Below are positions 42,248 through 51,609 of a stretch of 64,000 bases of DNA, piece by piece (position 1 is the first letter of the stretch; each line of letters opens with the position of its first letter). The notes below the pieces were generated by a model, which was given only the letters and a program-made list of their open reading frames with translations, was not told the origin of the DNA and ran no database searches. A program made the translations under genes and the position numbers. Where the stretch lies: the NCBI RefSeq assembly GCF_001422665.1, contig NZ_LMLU01000001.1:478797-542796 (forward strand), in the 5' to 3' direction. This DNA is from Arthrobacter sp. Leaf234 (GTDB taxonomy: Bacteria; Actinomycetota; Actinomycetes; Actinomycetales; Micrococcaceae).

Positions 42248-42943
42248 GTGCCGACCCAAGCGCCACCGACCAGCACGAAGACCGGCCTGAGCCTGCAGAA
42301 CCGCATAGTGATCGGACTGCTCGCCGCCGCGGCGCTCGTCGTGGCTCTGGTGGTCATCCTCGGCAACCTCGGCGACGAGCCCTCCCGGACCGCCGACGCC
42401 ACCGGTGCCGATGCCCAGGTGGTGCGCGCGGACAGTCACCGGCTGTCCCAGGCCACGGACGAGAAGGCCGTGCTGGTCGAGTTCCTCGATTTCGAGTGCG
42501 AATCCTGCCTCGCCGCGTACCCGCTCGTCGAAGACCTCTCCGAGGAGTACAGGGAGAACCTGACGGTCGTGTCCCGGTACTTCCCGCTGCCCGGTCACCC
42601 GAACTCCGAGACCGCAGCCGTCGCCGTCGAAGCCGCTGCGCAGCAGGGCAGGTTCAAGGAGATGCACGCCCGGATGTACGAGACGCAGACCGAATGGTCA
42701 CACACCGACCAGGACAGGTCGCCCGTCTTCAGGGGCTACGCCGAGGAGCTCGGCCTCGACCTGGCCGCCTACGACGCCGCCGTGGCGGATCCCGCGACCA
42801 TGGAGCGCATCACCCGGGACAAGAACGACGGACTGGCGCTCGACGTCCAGGGGACCCCCACCTTCTTCCTGGAGGGCCGGAAGATCCAGCCCGCCAGCGA
42901 GGAGGAGTTCCGCCGGCTCATCGACACCGCCATCGGCCGGTAG
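42248..42943 (+). CDS. Membrane-anchored DsbA-like thiol oxidoreductase
   Basis: A 231-residue protein with an uncleaved N-terminal anchor (IVIGLLAAAALVVALVVIL, residues ~20-38) and an extracytoplasmic DsbA/thioredoxin fold. The active site is Cys84-Glu-Ser-Cys87 (DFECESCLAAYP). The cis-Pro loop is VQGTPTFFLEG. It would introduce disulfides into exported proteins and be reoxidised by the VKOR encoded 9 nt downstream. The start GTG at 42248 has GAGGAGA about 7 nt upstream. It follows the CDF gene by 90 nt. Confidence 0.92.
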   Translation: MPTQAPPTSTKTGLSLQNRIVIGLLAAAALVVALVVILGNLGDEPSRTADATGADAQVVRADSHRLSQATDEKAVLVEFLDFECESCLAAYPLVEDLSEEYRENLTVVSRYFPLPGHPNSETAAVAVEAAAQQGRFKEMHARMYETQTEWSHTDQDRSPVFRGYAEELGLDLAAYDAAVADPATMERITRDKNDGLALDVQGTPTFFLEGRKIQPASEEEFRRLIDTAIGR

Positions 42944-42952
42944 GGGCCCGCG

Positions 42953-43597
42953 ATGCGACCACACTCCCAGGTGCACTCCACGAAGCGGACGACATCGGGG
43001 GCGGATCCTGAGATCGGCGTCCCGGCCTTCGCGCGTCCCCGCGCCTTCGGGCTGCTCCTGCTGGCGACGGGCATCACCGGCTGGATCGCGGCCGGCATCC
43101 TGATCCTCGAGAAGCTCGAGCTCTACCGGGACCCGGACCACGTCACCAGCTGCGACATCAATCCATGGGTGTCCTGCGGCCAGGTCATGGAGACCTGGCA
43201 GTCTGAGCTCTTCGGCTTCCCCAACCCCTTCATCGGCCTCGTCGGCTTCAGCATCATCATCACCACCGGCATGGCACTGCTCGCCGGCGCCCGGCTGGCC
43301 CGCTGGTACTGGATCGGCCTGCAGGTGGGTGTCACCCTCGGGGCCGTCTTCGCGGTGTGGCTGTGGAGCCAGGCCCTGTTCGACATCTACATCCTGTGCC
43401 TCTACTGCATGATCGTCTGGGCGGCGATGATCCCCCTGGTCATCCTCACCACCCTCAGGAACCTGGCCCAGGGGGTCATCCCTGCGCCCGCCGGCCTCAC
43501 CCGTTGGCTCACGGACTGGGTCGGGCCGATCATCGCCCTGACCTACATCGCCGTCGCCGCCTCCGTGTTCTTCCGCTTCCTCCACGTCTTCACCTGA
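42953..43597 (+). CDS. Vitamin K epoxide reductase family protein (disulfide-generating)
   Basis: A 214-residue four- to five-helix membrane protein. The loop cysteines are in SCDINPWVSCGQVM and the redox-active CxxC is in LCLYCMIVW; FPNPFIGLVGFS is the conserved serine/quinone-site region. Bacterial VKOR passes electrons from a DsbA-like partner to menaquinone, replacing DsbB. The partner is the upstream gene, 9 nt away. The product ends with a clear C-terminal helix and no fused thioredoxin domain. It converges with the NTF2-like gene. Confidence 0.93.
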   Translation: MRPHSQVHSTKRTTSGADPEIGVPAFARPRAFGLLLLATGITGWIAAGILILEKLELYRDPDHVTSCDINPWVSCGQVMETWQSELFGFPNPFIGLVGFSIIITTGMALLAGARLARWYWIGLQVGVTLGAVFAVWLWSQALFDIYILCLYCMIVWAAMIPLVILTTLRNLAQGVIPAPAGLTRWLTDWVGPIIALTYIAVAASVFFRFLHVFT

Positions 43598-43609
43598 CGG
43601 GCCTCCCGG

Positions 43610-44047
43610 CTACCCGGCGGCCCGACGCTCCAGCCTGACCGATCCCGTCCCGGCGTCCACGGGGGCCGAGGTGTGCTCGTGCACGATCCGCCACCGGTCG
43701 GCCGAACGCCGGAGTACCCAGGTCAGGCGATTGTCCATCCCGCGCCCCTCCGCGCCGTCCGACTCCGTCTCGCGGTAGGAGATGTTCGCGACGATCGTCG
43801 CGAGGTCCTCGACCACGACCGAGCGCACGTCGTCGAACACCACGCCGACGTTCTCCTCGCCGATCGAGCCGAACCACTGCCCGATCGCGACGCGCCATGC
43901 GGCCTTCCCCTCGTAGGACCACTCGGACCAGAGATCGAAGACCCGCACGTCGTCGTCGTACAGGGACAGCAGTGCCTCCGCGTCCTTCTGCAGGACGGCC
44001 GATGCGTACTGCTCGAACAGGTCTCCGGGGATGTCGCGGTGCGTCAT
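43610..44047 (-). CDS. NTF2/SnoaL-like protein
   Basis: A 145-residue cone-shaped alpha+beta fold protein. The start is FEQYASAVLQKDAEALLSLY, then DDVRVFDLWSEWSYEGKAAW and the C-terminal beta sheet ending LTWVLRRSADRWRIVHEHTS. This pattern matches nuclear-transport-factor-2-like/SnoaL proteins of the kind annotated as ketosteroid-isomerase homologues. No catalytic residues can be assigned. Its ATG overlaps the stop of the EamA transporter gene (ATGA), so both are made from one message, and AGGAG lies 4 nt upstream. Confidence 0.85.
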   Translation of the reverse strand: MTHRDIPGDLFEQYASAVLQKDAEALLSLYDDDVRVFDLWSEWSYEGKAAWRVAIGQWFGSIGEENVGVVFDDVRSVVVEDLATIVANISYRETESDGAEGRGMDNRLTWVLRRSADRWRIVHEHTSAPVDAGTGSVRLERRAAG

Positions 44048-45012
44048 GATGCTCCTTGGGTCTGGCGGTCCGCGTCCCGGACCACAGCCTGTAGACGCGG
44101 CGCCGGTCCGGGATTCATCGGTGTGTCCCGATGGTGACGGACGCGGCGCGGACGGGCAAGGGCCGTGGCCACACCGGCGAGCAGGACGACGGCCCCGAGC
44201 ACCTCGACGGCTGACGGCACCTCGGCGAGCACGAGCCAGGCCGCTCCCATCCCGACCACCGGGACCAGCAGCGTGAAGGGCACCACGGACGCGGGCTCGT
44301 AGACGGCGAGGAGATGGTTCCAGATGCCGTATCCGACCAGTGAGGCGAGGGCCGCGGTGTAGAGGGCGCTCGCGATGGTCACGGGCTGCAGATGCACGAG
44401 CGCGTCGCCGACGGCGGCCGGCCCGTCGACCACGAGCGAGAGGCCCAGCAGCGGCAGGGGGACCACGGCGCCGGACCAGACGACGAGGCCCAGTCCCGAC
44501 GCGGCGCGGGCTCTGCGGGCGATCACGTTCCCCACGGCCCACGACAGTGCGGCGGCGAGGACGACGACGAGCGGCAGCAGCGGGGCCACCGCGCTCCGGC
44601 CGACGGCGACGACGAGCAGCCCGAGGGCGCCCAGGGCCAGCCCGGCGAGCTGGATCGGTCGCGGACGGTCACCGAGGAAGAGCGCCGCGAGGAGGACGGT
44701 CAGCAGGACCTGCGCCTGGAGGACGAGCGAGGCGAGCCCGGCCGGCATGCCGAGGGAGATCGCGAGGTAGAGCAGGCCGAACTGGCCGGCGCTCATGAAG
44801 AGCCCGACCCCGATGATCGCCGTCCAGCTGATGTCGGGCTTCCGGATGAAGAAGATCCACGGCAGCACCACCAGGGCGAAGCGCAGGGCGACGAACAGCA
44901 GGGGTGGGACCTCCGCTCCGTCGGCCGGGTGCAGCCCCAGATCGATGGCGACGAAGTTGAGGCCCCACAGCACGGCCACGAGCAGGGCGAGAAGACAGTG
45001 GCGACGGGTCAT
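44044..45012 (-). CDS. EamA/DMT-family exporter
   Basis: A 322-residue protein with ten expected helices in two EamA repeats. The first repeat begins LLALLVAVLWGLNFVAIDLG; the second includes LAAALSWAVGNVIARR, and PFTLLVPVVGMGAAWLVLAE is the typical last part. The closest well-known relative is the O-acetylserine/cysteine exporter EamA, so export of amino-acid-like metabolites is plausible. The cytoplasmic C-terminal tail of about 35 residues is extra. It is divergent from a LysR regulator, which probably controls it through the inverted repeat at 45047-45064. Confidence 0.88.
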   Translation of the reverse strand: MTRRHCLLALLVAVLWGLNFVAIDLGLHPADGAEVPPLLFVALRFALVVLPWIFFIRKPDISWTAIIGVGLFMSAGQFGLLYLAISLGMPAGLASLVLQAQVLLTVLLAALFLGDRPRPIQLAGLALGALGLLVVAVGRSAVAPLLPLVVVLAAALSWAVGNVIARRARAASGLGLVVWSGAVVPLPLLGLSLVVDGPAAVGDALVHLQPVTIASALYTAALASLVGYGIWNHLLAVYEPASVVPFTLLVPVVGMGAAWLVLAEVPSAVEVLGAVVLLAGVATALARPRRVRHHRDTPMNPGPAPRLQAVVRDADRQTQGAS

Positions 45013-45046
45013 GGTGTCAGTCAACCGCGACGGAGCGTGAAGGACC

Positions 45047-45064
45047 AGCGCACAGAAGTGCGCT
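45047..45064. promoter_or_regulatory. Inverted repeat, probable LysR binding site
   Basis: AGCGCAC-AGAA-GTGCGCT: perfect 7-bp arms in the 72-bp gap between the divergent eamA-like and lysR genes. It covers the expected -35 region of lysR, fitting autoregulation. Confidence 0.65.
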
Positions 45065-45072
45065 TGATCGTG

Positions 45073-45078
45073 TACGTT
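45073..45078 (+). promoter_or_regulatory. -10 element of LysR gene (leaderless start)
   Basis: TACGTT lies exactly 6 nt before the ATG at 45085. Confidence 0.4.
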
Positions 45079-45084
45079 TCCTTC

Positions 45085-46002
45085 ATGATTGATCCTTCGG
45101 CCCTGCAGGCCCTCGCTGCCGTCCGACAGACGGGCTCCGTCATCGGGGCAGCGACGGCTCTCGACTTCAGCCCGTCGGCGATCTCCCAACAGATCAAGAA
45201 GCTCGAGCGGCAGACCGGCGTGCCCCTGCTCGAGCGGCACGGCCGCGGCGTCCTCCTCACCGAGCGGGGCAACGTGCTCGCGGACTACGGCCGGCGCATG
45301 CTCGCGGACCTCGAGGCGCTGCAGTCCTCCCTCCTGTCGGAGCCCGGTGAACCCCGGGGGCGCCTGCAGCTCGTGGCCTTCTCGACGGCGTGCCGCGGGC
45401 TGGTCGGTCCGGTGCTGGGGCGGATCGCCACGGAGGGGACGGACCTGGACCTGAGGGTGAGCTCGGACGATCCCCGCGAGGCCGTGGCGCGGGTCGCGGA
45501 GGGGAAGGCCGATCTCGGGATCGTCCACAACTGGAACTCGGTGCCCCTGGGCGTGCCGGAGAACCTCGAGCTGGAGTGGCTGTGCGAGGACGTGGCCGAT
45601 CTCCTGGTCCGCGACGACCACGCGCTCGCGGGCCGCGTCTCGGTGGAACCCGCGGATTTCGTGGACCAGACCTGGGTCAGCACCCCGCACGGAGCCATCT
45701 GCAACGAGGCCCTCCTGAAGCTCCATGCGGACCTCGGGCGCCTGCCGGACATCCGCCTGTACGACGACGACTTCGCGACGCACATCGCGCTCGTCGAGCA
45801 GGGCGTCGCCGTGGCGCTCGTGCCGCGCCTGGGACGGCCCGTGCTGCCGGAGCGGGTCGTCGTCGTGCCCGTGGTGCGGCCTACGCCGGCGCGCCAGGTC
45901 GGCGTGGTGCATCGGCGCACCATGGCGGAGAGCCCCGGTATCCGCCACGTCGTCGCGCTGCTGCGGGAGGCCGCCGCGCAGACGCACGGCGAGCCCGGCT
46001 GA
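45085..46002 (+). CDS. LysR family transcriptional regulator
   Basis: A 305-residue LysR regulator. The N-terminal winged helix is LQALAAVRQTGSVIGAATAL with the recognition part SPSAISQQIKKLERQTGV, PLLERHGRGVLLTERG. The effector domain begins near residue 90 (GRLQLVAFSTACRGLVGP) and has the usual DLGIVHNW and EQGVAVALVPRLG. It is divergent from the EamA exporter, an arrangement like ArgP-LysE pairs, so it may sense the exported metabolite. The effector is unknown. The start ATG at 45085 follows a TACGTT by 6 nt. Confidence 0.9.
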   Translation: MIDPSALQALAAVRQTGSVIGAATALDFSPSAISQQIKKLERQTGVPLLERHGRGVLLTERGNVLADYGRRMLADLEALQSSLLSEPGEPRGRLQLVAFSTACRGLVGPVLGRIATEGTDLDLRVSSDDPREAVARVAEGKADLGIVHNWNSVPLGVPENLELEWLCEDVADLLVRDDHALAGRVSVEPADFVDQTWVSTPHGAICNEALLKLHADLGRLPDIRLYDDDFATHIALVEQGVAVALVPRLGRPVLPERVVVVPVVRPTPARQVGVVHRRTMAESPGIRHVVALLREAAAQTHGEPG

Positions 46003-46052
46003 CCCCGAGCCGAGGGACACCGCACCATTGCACCCAGGGGACCGGCGCGCGG

Positions 46053-47105
46053 CTACCGTTCCCGGGCCTGAGCGGCCTGAGCGGCCTCCGCGGCGCGATC
46101 CGCCCGCGCGATGCTCGCCGGGTCCGCGAGGTCGACGCCGGCCCTCGCCGCAGCGGCCCGCGCCGACCGGCTCTTCAGGTCCGGCAGGACGAACTCCTCG
46201 GGCCGGATGCGCCGGTCCGTCGCGGAGTACGCTGCCTGCTGCTCCGTGAGGGCAGGGGCGGCGGCCTCGGCGGACTGCAGCGTCTCCTGTGTGACGGCGA
46301 CGCGGGCGCCCGTGAGCGCAGCACCCATGAGGGGAACGTACCCGGACGCGTGGCCCGTCCGGTTCGGATGGTAGGAGTCGGAGATCGGGCTGGAGAGCCC
46401 GTTCAGCCACTCGACGTCGTCGCACACGGCATGACCGGTGAACGCCGGTGCCGGGTCGCGGAAGGCGAAGCCCGCGGTGGCGGCCGCGGCCGCCGTCGTC
46501 CGGTTGAGGAGGTCCGCCGTGGCGTTCAGCCGCGACTCCTCGGCGGGTGAGAACCATGTGGCGGCGTTGCAGTCCTCGCCGTTGAAGATGCGCGGGTACC
46601 CGGCGATGGTCACGGCCGCCCGGGGTGCCCGCGCGCGGATCTGCCCGTACAGGGAAGCGAGGCTTCCCGGTAGCTGATCGGTGATGATCGCCTGGGCCCT
46701 GTCGACGGCCGCGGTGCAGTTGCTCATCCACGCCGGCTTGGCGCACTCGGTCAGGACGGAGACGAAGGCCGCATCATTGCCGCCGACGCTCAGTGAGACG
46801 TAGGCGGTGGTCGGCGTCAGCGCGCCCAGCTGCGTCGCGGCGACGTCGGGGATGGTGGCCCCGGAGCACGCCCGGAGATTCAGCGCGTACCCCCTGGCGC
46901 TCGCGATGAGCGACGGATAGGCGTACACGGAGCGCTGGCAGGCCGTCCCGTCCGCCAGGTAGGCGCGCGTGCCGGTGCCCGAGGAGTAGGAGTCCCCGGG
47001 CGCCACGTAGGAGGCCCCTGCCGCGGAGGCGGGAGGCGCCGGGAGGACGACGGCGGCCAGCAGGGCGAGCGCGGCGAGGGCCGGGCGGAAGCGGGGGATC
47101 GTCAT
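46053..47105 (-). CDS. Secreted SGNH/GDSL hydrolase
   Basis: A 350-residue secreted esterase/lipase-type enzyme. The signal peptide (residues 1-28) ends ASA-AGASYVA. Block I is GDSYSSGTGTRAY with the catalytic Ser, block III is VGGNDAAF, and block V is SDSYHPNRTGH with Asp and His; four or more cysteines suggest disulfides. It resembles Streptomyces secreted lipase SCO1725-type proteins. The ~90 residues after block V (VTQETLQSAEAAA...) are Ala-rich and predicted helical, beyond the catalytic fold. The start ATG has GGAG 5 nt upstream. Confidence 0.9.
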   Translation of the reverse strand: MTIPRFRPALAALALLAAVVLPAPPASAAGASYVAPGDSYSSGTGTRAYLADGTACQRSVYAYPSLIASARGYALNLRACSGATIPDVAATQLGALTPTTAYVSLSVGGNDAAFVSVLTECAKPAWMSNCTAAVDRAQAIITDQLPGSLASLYGQIRARAPRAAVTIAGYPRIFNGEDCNAATWFSPAEESRLNATADLLNRTTAAAAATAGFAFRDPAPAFTGHAVCDDVEWLNGLSSPISDSYHPNRTGHASGYVPLMGAALTGARVAVTQETLQSAEAAAPALTEQQAAYSATDRRIRPEEFVLPDLKSRSARAAAARAGVDLADPASIARADRAAEAAQAAQARER

Positions 47106-47255
47106 CGATACTCCAGGTCGGGCAGTGGTGAGCAGTCATCCGGACCCACGCTAAGCCTGCATCGCGCCGATCGGACGGTTCTGCAGGAGCATTCATGGCA
47201 CACCCTTCCGGCATGGGAGGGGACACGGTACTGTTCGGCCCGTCGACGTCGGGCT

Positions 47256-47285
47256 TTGCCTCCCTTCCGCCCTGCGCGGTAGGCT
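47256..47285 (+). promoter_or_regulatory. Possible promoter of the gcv riboswitch transcript
   Basis: TTGCCT (47256-47261), 18-bp spacer, TAGGCT (47280-47285). Transcription would start about 40 nt before the riboswitch aptamer. Confidence 0.4.
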
Positions 47286-47334
47286 GTGGGACGGCTCACA
47301 CGCCGCCCGAACACCCAACTGAATACGCCATCGA

Positions 47335-47540
47335 TCTGCAGCGGGAGAGTCCTCCCGTCCACCACACCGGCAGGCGCCGTAGGAGCAACTCCTCCCCAGG
47401 AATCTCTCAGGCCAATGCACCGCTGCGGCTAGGCAACTCTGGAAAGCAGCCCCGACATCCACTCGGCGCTCACCGACGGTGCAAGCAGGCAACGCGTCCT
47501 GCGGAAACTCTCAGGTCCCCTACAGAGCGGGGAGGAACCC
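47335..47540 (+). ncRNA. Tandem glycine riboswitch
   Basis: The segment has the signs of two glycine aptamers in series. The first has GCGGGAGAGTCC, GGCGCCGTAGGAGCAA and AATCTCTCAGGCC (47341-47413). The second has GGCTAGGCAACTCTGG, ACGGTGCAAGCAGGC and GAAACTCTCAGGTCCCC with TACAGAGCGGGG (about 47428-47533). It ends about 45-50 nt before the gcvP start. Glycine binding should turn on expression of the glycine-degrading genes that follow. Boundaries are approximate. Confidence 0.88.
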
Positions 47541-47584
47541 GACCAGGCCTGCGCCCGCGCACCTCCCCGACGTACGGAGTTCCC

Positions 47585-50461
47585 ATGAACGCCTCGCTGA
47601 ACCCGACACCCGCCGCCCAGCCCGCAGCGACCTTCGCCGACCGCCACATCGGCCCCCGGTCCGCCGACGCCGGACAGATGCTGGAGGTCCTCGGCTACCC
47701 GAGCCTGGAGAAGCTGGTCGACATGGCCGTTCCCGCCAGCATCCGGCTGGACCGGGCGCTGAACCTGCCCGCGGCCCTCAGCGAGACCGAGGTCCTGGCA
47801 CAGCTCCGCCGCATCGCCGGCCGGAACCGGACCGCCGTCCAGATGATCGGCCAGGGGTACTACGACACCGTCACCCCGCCCGTCATCCGCCGGAACGTCC
47901 TGGAATCGCCCGCCTGGTACACCGCCTACACGCCCTACCAGCCGGAGATCTCCCAGGGCCGCCTCGAGGCGCTGCTGAACTTCCAGACCATGGTGCAGGA
48001 CCTCACGGCCCTCGACATCGCCAACGCCTCCCTGCTGGACGAGGCCTCCGCCGTGGCCGAGGCCGTCCTCCTCATGCGCCGCTCCGGCAAGAACAAGGGC
48101 CGCACGGTCGTCGACGCCGACGTCCTCCCGCAGACCGTCGCGGTGGTCCGCGGCCGCGCCGAGGCCCTCGGCTTCGACGTCGAGGTCACCGACCTCTCGG
48201 CGGGACTGCCCGACGGCGACATCAACGGCGTCGTCCTCCAGCAACCCGGTGCCTCGGGAGCGCTACGGGACCACGCCGGCGTCATCGCCGCCGCGAAGGA
48301 GCGCGGGGCCCTCGTGACGGTCGCCGCGGACCTCCTGTCCCTCACGCTCATCACCGCCCCGGGCGAGCAGGGCGCGGACATCGCCGTCGGCTCCGCCCAG
48401 CGCTTCGGTGTCCCGCTCTTCTTCGGCGGGCCGCACGCCGCGTACATGGCCGTCCGCAAGGGCCTCGAGCGCATGCTGCCCGGCCGCCTCGTCGGTGTCT
48501 CGAAGGACGCCGACGGCGCCCCCGCCTACCGCCTGGCCCTCCAGACCCGCGAGCAGCACATCCGCCGCGAGAAGGCCACGAGCAACATCTGCACCGCGCA
48601 GGCCCTCCTCGCCATCGTCGCGTCCATGTACGCGGTCTACCACGGCCCCGAGGGCCTGACGGCGATCGCACGCACCACCCACCAGCGGACCGTCGAGCTC
48701 GCTGCGGCCCTCGAGGGGTCGGCCGCCGCCGTCGTGCACGGCGCCTTCTTCGACACCCTGCTCGTGCGCGTACCCGGGAAGGCAGCCGAGTACGCCGACG
48801 CCGCCGAGGCCGCCGGCTACAACCTCCGCCGCATCGATGCCGACCACCTCGGCATCTCCTGCGACGAGACGACGACGCCGGAGCACGTCGCGGCCGTCGC
48901 CGCAGTCTTCGGCGCCACCGTCGACGCCGCTGCGGACCGGGGGGAACGCATCCCGTCGGAGCTGCACCGGACGTCCTCCTTCATGACGCACCCTGTCTTC
49001 TCGCGGCACCGCTCGGAGACCGCGATGCTGCGCTACCTGCGGAAGCTCTCCGACAAGGACCTCGCCCTGGACCGCACCATGATCCCGCTGGGCTCGTGCA
49101 CCATGAAGCTCAACGCGACGGTGGAGATGGAGTCCATCTCCTGGCCCGAGTTCGCGTCCATCCACCCCTACGCGCCCGAGAGCCAGACCGAGGGCTGGCG
49201 TGAGCTCATCACGGACCTCGAGGAGCGCCTCGCCGAGATCACCGGCTACGACCGCGTGTCCCTGCAGCCCAACGCAGGATCGCAGGGCGAACTCGCCGGT
49301 CTCCTCGCGATCCGCGGCTACCATCGCTCGCGCGGCGACGACAACCGCACCATCTGCCTCATCCCGTCCTCCGCGCACGGAACCAACGCGGCATCCGCGG
49401 TCCTCGCCGGGATGAAGGTGGTCGTCGTGGGCACGGCGGCCAACGGCAACATCGACCACGACGACCTGCTCGCGAAGATCGAGCAGCACGCCGGGAACCT
49501 CTCGGCCATCATGATCACCTACCCCTCCACGCACGGCGTGTTCGAGGAGGACGTGCGCTGGGTGTGCGAGAAGGTGCACGAGGCCGGTGGCCAGGTGTAC
49601 ATCGACGGCGCCAACCTGAACGCCCTGGTCGGACTCGCGCAGCCCGGCGAGTTCGGCGGCGACGTCTCCCACCTGAACCTGCACAAGACCTTCTGCATCC
49701 CCCACGGCGGCGGTGGGCCCGGCGTCGGCCCCGTGGCCGTGGCCGCGCACCTTGCGCCGTTCCTGCCCGGGGACGCGAACCGCGACGTCACGACGGACGA
49801 CGCCCCCGGCAGCGAGGGCGGCACCCCCGTCTCCGGCTCGATGTACGGCTCGGCCGGCGTCCTGCCCATCTCCTGGGCCTACGTGGCCCTGATGGGCTCC
49901 GAGGGCCTGACGAGCGCGACGGCGCATGCGCTCCTCGCCGCCAACTACGTGGCCGCCCGCCTGACCGAGCACTTCCCCGTGCTGTACACGGGCGTGCAGG
50001 GCCTCGTGGCGCACGAGTGCATCCTGGACCTCCGCCCGCTGACCGCGACGACCGGCGTGACGGCCGAGGACGTGGCCAAGCGCCTCATCGACTACGGGTT
50101 CCACGCCCCCACGCTGTCCTTCCCCGTGGCGGGCACCCTCATGGTGGAGCCGACCGAGTCCGAGGACCTCGCGGAGCTGGACCGCTTCGTGGACGCCATG
50201 ATCGCGATCAAGGGCGAGATCGACCGCGTGGCCTCCGGCGAGTTCAGCATCGAGGAGAGCCCGCTGCGGCAGGCGCCCCACACCGCCCAGCTGCTCATCG
50301 GTGACGGCTGGACGCAGGCCTACCCCCGCGAGCTCGCCGCATACCCGCTCCGGGCGCTGCGCCACGACAAGTACTTCCCTCCCGTGCGCAGGATCGACGG
50401 CGCCCACGGCGACCGCAACCTGGTCTGCTCCTGCCCGCCCATCGAAGCCTTCGAAGACTAG
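47585..50461 (+). CDS. gcvP: Glycine dehydrogenase (decarboxylating), P-protein
   Basis: A 958-residue homodimeric PLP enzyme that decarboxylates glycine and passes the aminomethyl group to the lipoyl arm of GcvH. It shows the N-terminal [16 protein letters not shown], the cofactor region with [20 protein letters not shown] (PLP lysine in HKTF, near residue 700), GTKNLKLNATVE-like [14 protein letters not shown] and [11 protein letters not shown]. Length is normal. ATG at 47585 has GGAG 5 nt upstream; earlier in-frame codons overlap the riboswitch. It is controlled by the glycine riboswitch and followed 14 nt later by gcvT. Confidence 0.96.
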   Translation: MNASLNPTPAAQPAATFADRHIGPRSADAGQMLEVLGYPSLEKLVDMAVPASIRLDRALNLPAALSETEVLAQLRRIAGRNRTAVQMIGQGYYDTVTPPVIRRNVLESPAWYTAYTPYQPEISQGRLEALLNFQTMVQDLTALDIANASLLDEASAVAEAVLLMRRSGKNKGRTVVDADVLPQTVAVVRGRAEALGFDVEVTDLSAGLPDGDINGVVLQQPGASGALRDHAGVIAAAKERGALVTVAADLLSLTLITAPGEQGADIAVGSAQRFGVPLFFGGPHAAYMAVRKGLERMLPGRLVGVSKDADGAPAYRLALQTREQHIRREKATSNICTAQALLAIVASMYAVYHGPEGLTAIARTTHQRTVELAAALEGSAAAVVHGAFFDTLLVRVPGKAAEYADAAEAAGYNLRRIDADHLGISCDETTTPEHVAAVAAVFGATVDAAADRGERIPSELHRTSSFMTHPVFSRHRSETAMLRYLRKLSDKDLALDRTMIPLGSCTMKLNATVEMESISWPEFASIHPYAPESQTEGWRELITDLEERLAEITGYDRVSLQPNAGSQGELAGLLAIRGYHRSRGDDNRTICLIPSSAHGTNAASAVLAGMKVVVVGTAANGNIDHDDLLAKIEQHAGNLSAIMITYPSTHGVFEEDVRWVCEKVHEAGGQVYIDGANLNALVGLAQPGEFGGDVSHLNLHKTFCIPHGGGGPGVGPVAVAAHLAPFLPGDANRDVTTDDAPGSEGGTPVSGSMYGSAGVLPISWAYVALMGSEGLTSATAHALLAANYVAARLTEHFPVLYTGVQGLVAHECILDLRPLTATTGVTAEDVAKRLIDYGFHAPTLSFPVAGTLMVEPTESEDLAELDRFVDAMIAIKGEIDRVASGEFSIEESPLRQAPHTAQLLIGDGWTQAYPRELAAYPLRALRHDKYFPPVRRIDGAHGDRNLVCSCPPIEAFED

Positions 50462-50475
50462 GAACCCGAACCTCC

Positions 50476-51609
50476 ATGAGCGAGCAGAGCAAGCACACCG
50501 CCCTCTACACCCAGCACGAGGCCCACGGGGCGTCCTTCACCGACTTCGGCGGATGGCAGATGCCCCTGAAGTACCGCAGCGAACTCGAGGAGCACCACAC
50601 CGTCCGGAAGGCCGCCGGTCTCTTCGACCTGTCCCACATGGGGGAGGTCCTCGTCACCGGGCCGCAGGCCGCGGAGTTCCTCAATTACGCGCTGGTCAGC
50701 AACCTGGCGGTGATGGCGGTCGGCAAGGCGAAGTACTCGCTCATCTGCACCGCGGAGGGTGGCGTGATCGACGATCTGATCACCTACCGGCTCGCCGAGG
50801 ACTCCTTCCTCGTGGTGCCCAACGCCTCCAACGCACCCGTGGTCGCCGAGGCCCTGCGGATCCGTGCGAACAGCTTCGACGTTGCCGTGGAGGACCAGTC
50901 GGAGGCGACCTCGCTCATCGCGGTCCAGGGACCGACGGCCGAGGCGGTGCTGCTCGATCTCGCCCGTCCCGAGGACGGTGCCCTGATCCGCGAGCTGAAG
51001 TACTACGCGTCGGTCGAGCTGGAACTCGCCGGGCTGCCCGTCCTGCTGGCGCGCACCGGCTACACGGGCGAGGACGGTTTCGAGATCTTCATCGGCAGCA
51101 ACGTCGCCGTGCGGCTCTGGGACGCCGCACTCCGGGTGGGTGACGCCCACGGGCTCCTGCCCTGCGGGCTCGCCGCCCGTGACTCACTGCGGCTCGAGGC
51201 GGGTATGCCCCTCTACGGGCACGAGCTCGGCCTGGACACCAACCCCTTCGAAGCGGGGCTCGGACCCGTGGTGAGCACCAAGAAGGCCGACGACTTCGTG
51301 GGCCGTGCGGTGCTGGAGCCGCTGAAGGCCGTGGAGCCGGCACGCCGCCTGGTGGGCCTCCGGGCGGTCGGCCGCCGGTCCGCGCGGGCGGGGTACGACG
51401 TCGTCGTCGACGGTGTGCCGGTCGGTACTGTCACGTCCGGCCTGCCGAGTCCCACTCTCGGCTATCCCGTCGCGCTCGCCTATGTCGACGCGGCCCACGC
51501 GGCCATCGGCACCGAGGTGCAGGTCGACCTGCGCGGACGTCCGGAACCGTTCACCGTCATCCCGACCCCGTTCTACAAGCGGGAGAAGCCGGCCGGACCA
51601 GCGCAGTGA
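50476..51609 (+). CDS. gcvT: Aminomethyltransferase, T-protein
   Basis: A 377-residue THF-dependent enzyme that takes the aminomethyl group from GcvH and releases ammonia and methylene-THF. Key features: [41 protein letters not shown], and [14 protein letters not shown]. The catalytic Asp of the folate site lies in the DLSHM region. It follows gcvP by 14 nt. Its stop overlaps the sdaA start (GTGA). The third subunit gene gcvH is not in the window. Confidence 0.95.
   Translation: MSEQSKHTALYTQHEAHGASFTDFGGWQMPLKYRSELEEHHTVRKAAGLFDLSHMGEVLVTGPQAAEFLNYALVSNLAVMAVGKAKYSLICTAEGGVIDDLITYRLAEDSFLVVPNASNAPVVAEALRIRANSFDVAVEDQSEATSLIAVQGPTAEAVLLDLARPEDGALIRELKYYASVELELAGLPVLLARTGYTGEDGFEIFIGSNVAVRLWDAALRVGDAHGLLPCGLAARDSLRLEAGMPLYGHELGLDTNPFEAGLGPVVSTKKADDFVGRAVLEPLKAVEPARRLVGLRAVGRRSARAGYDVVVDGVPVGTVTSGLPSPTLGYPVALAYVDAAHAAIGTEVQVDLRGRPEPFTVIPTPFYKREKPAGPAQ

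Noticed and set aside
48263..50407. A 714-codon antisense frame over gcvP
   Set aside because: Shadow frame; gcvP is unambiguous and full length.
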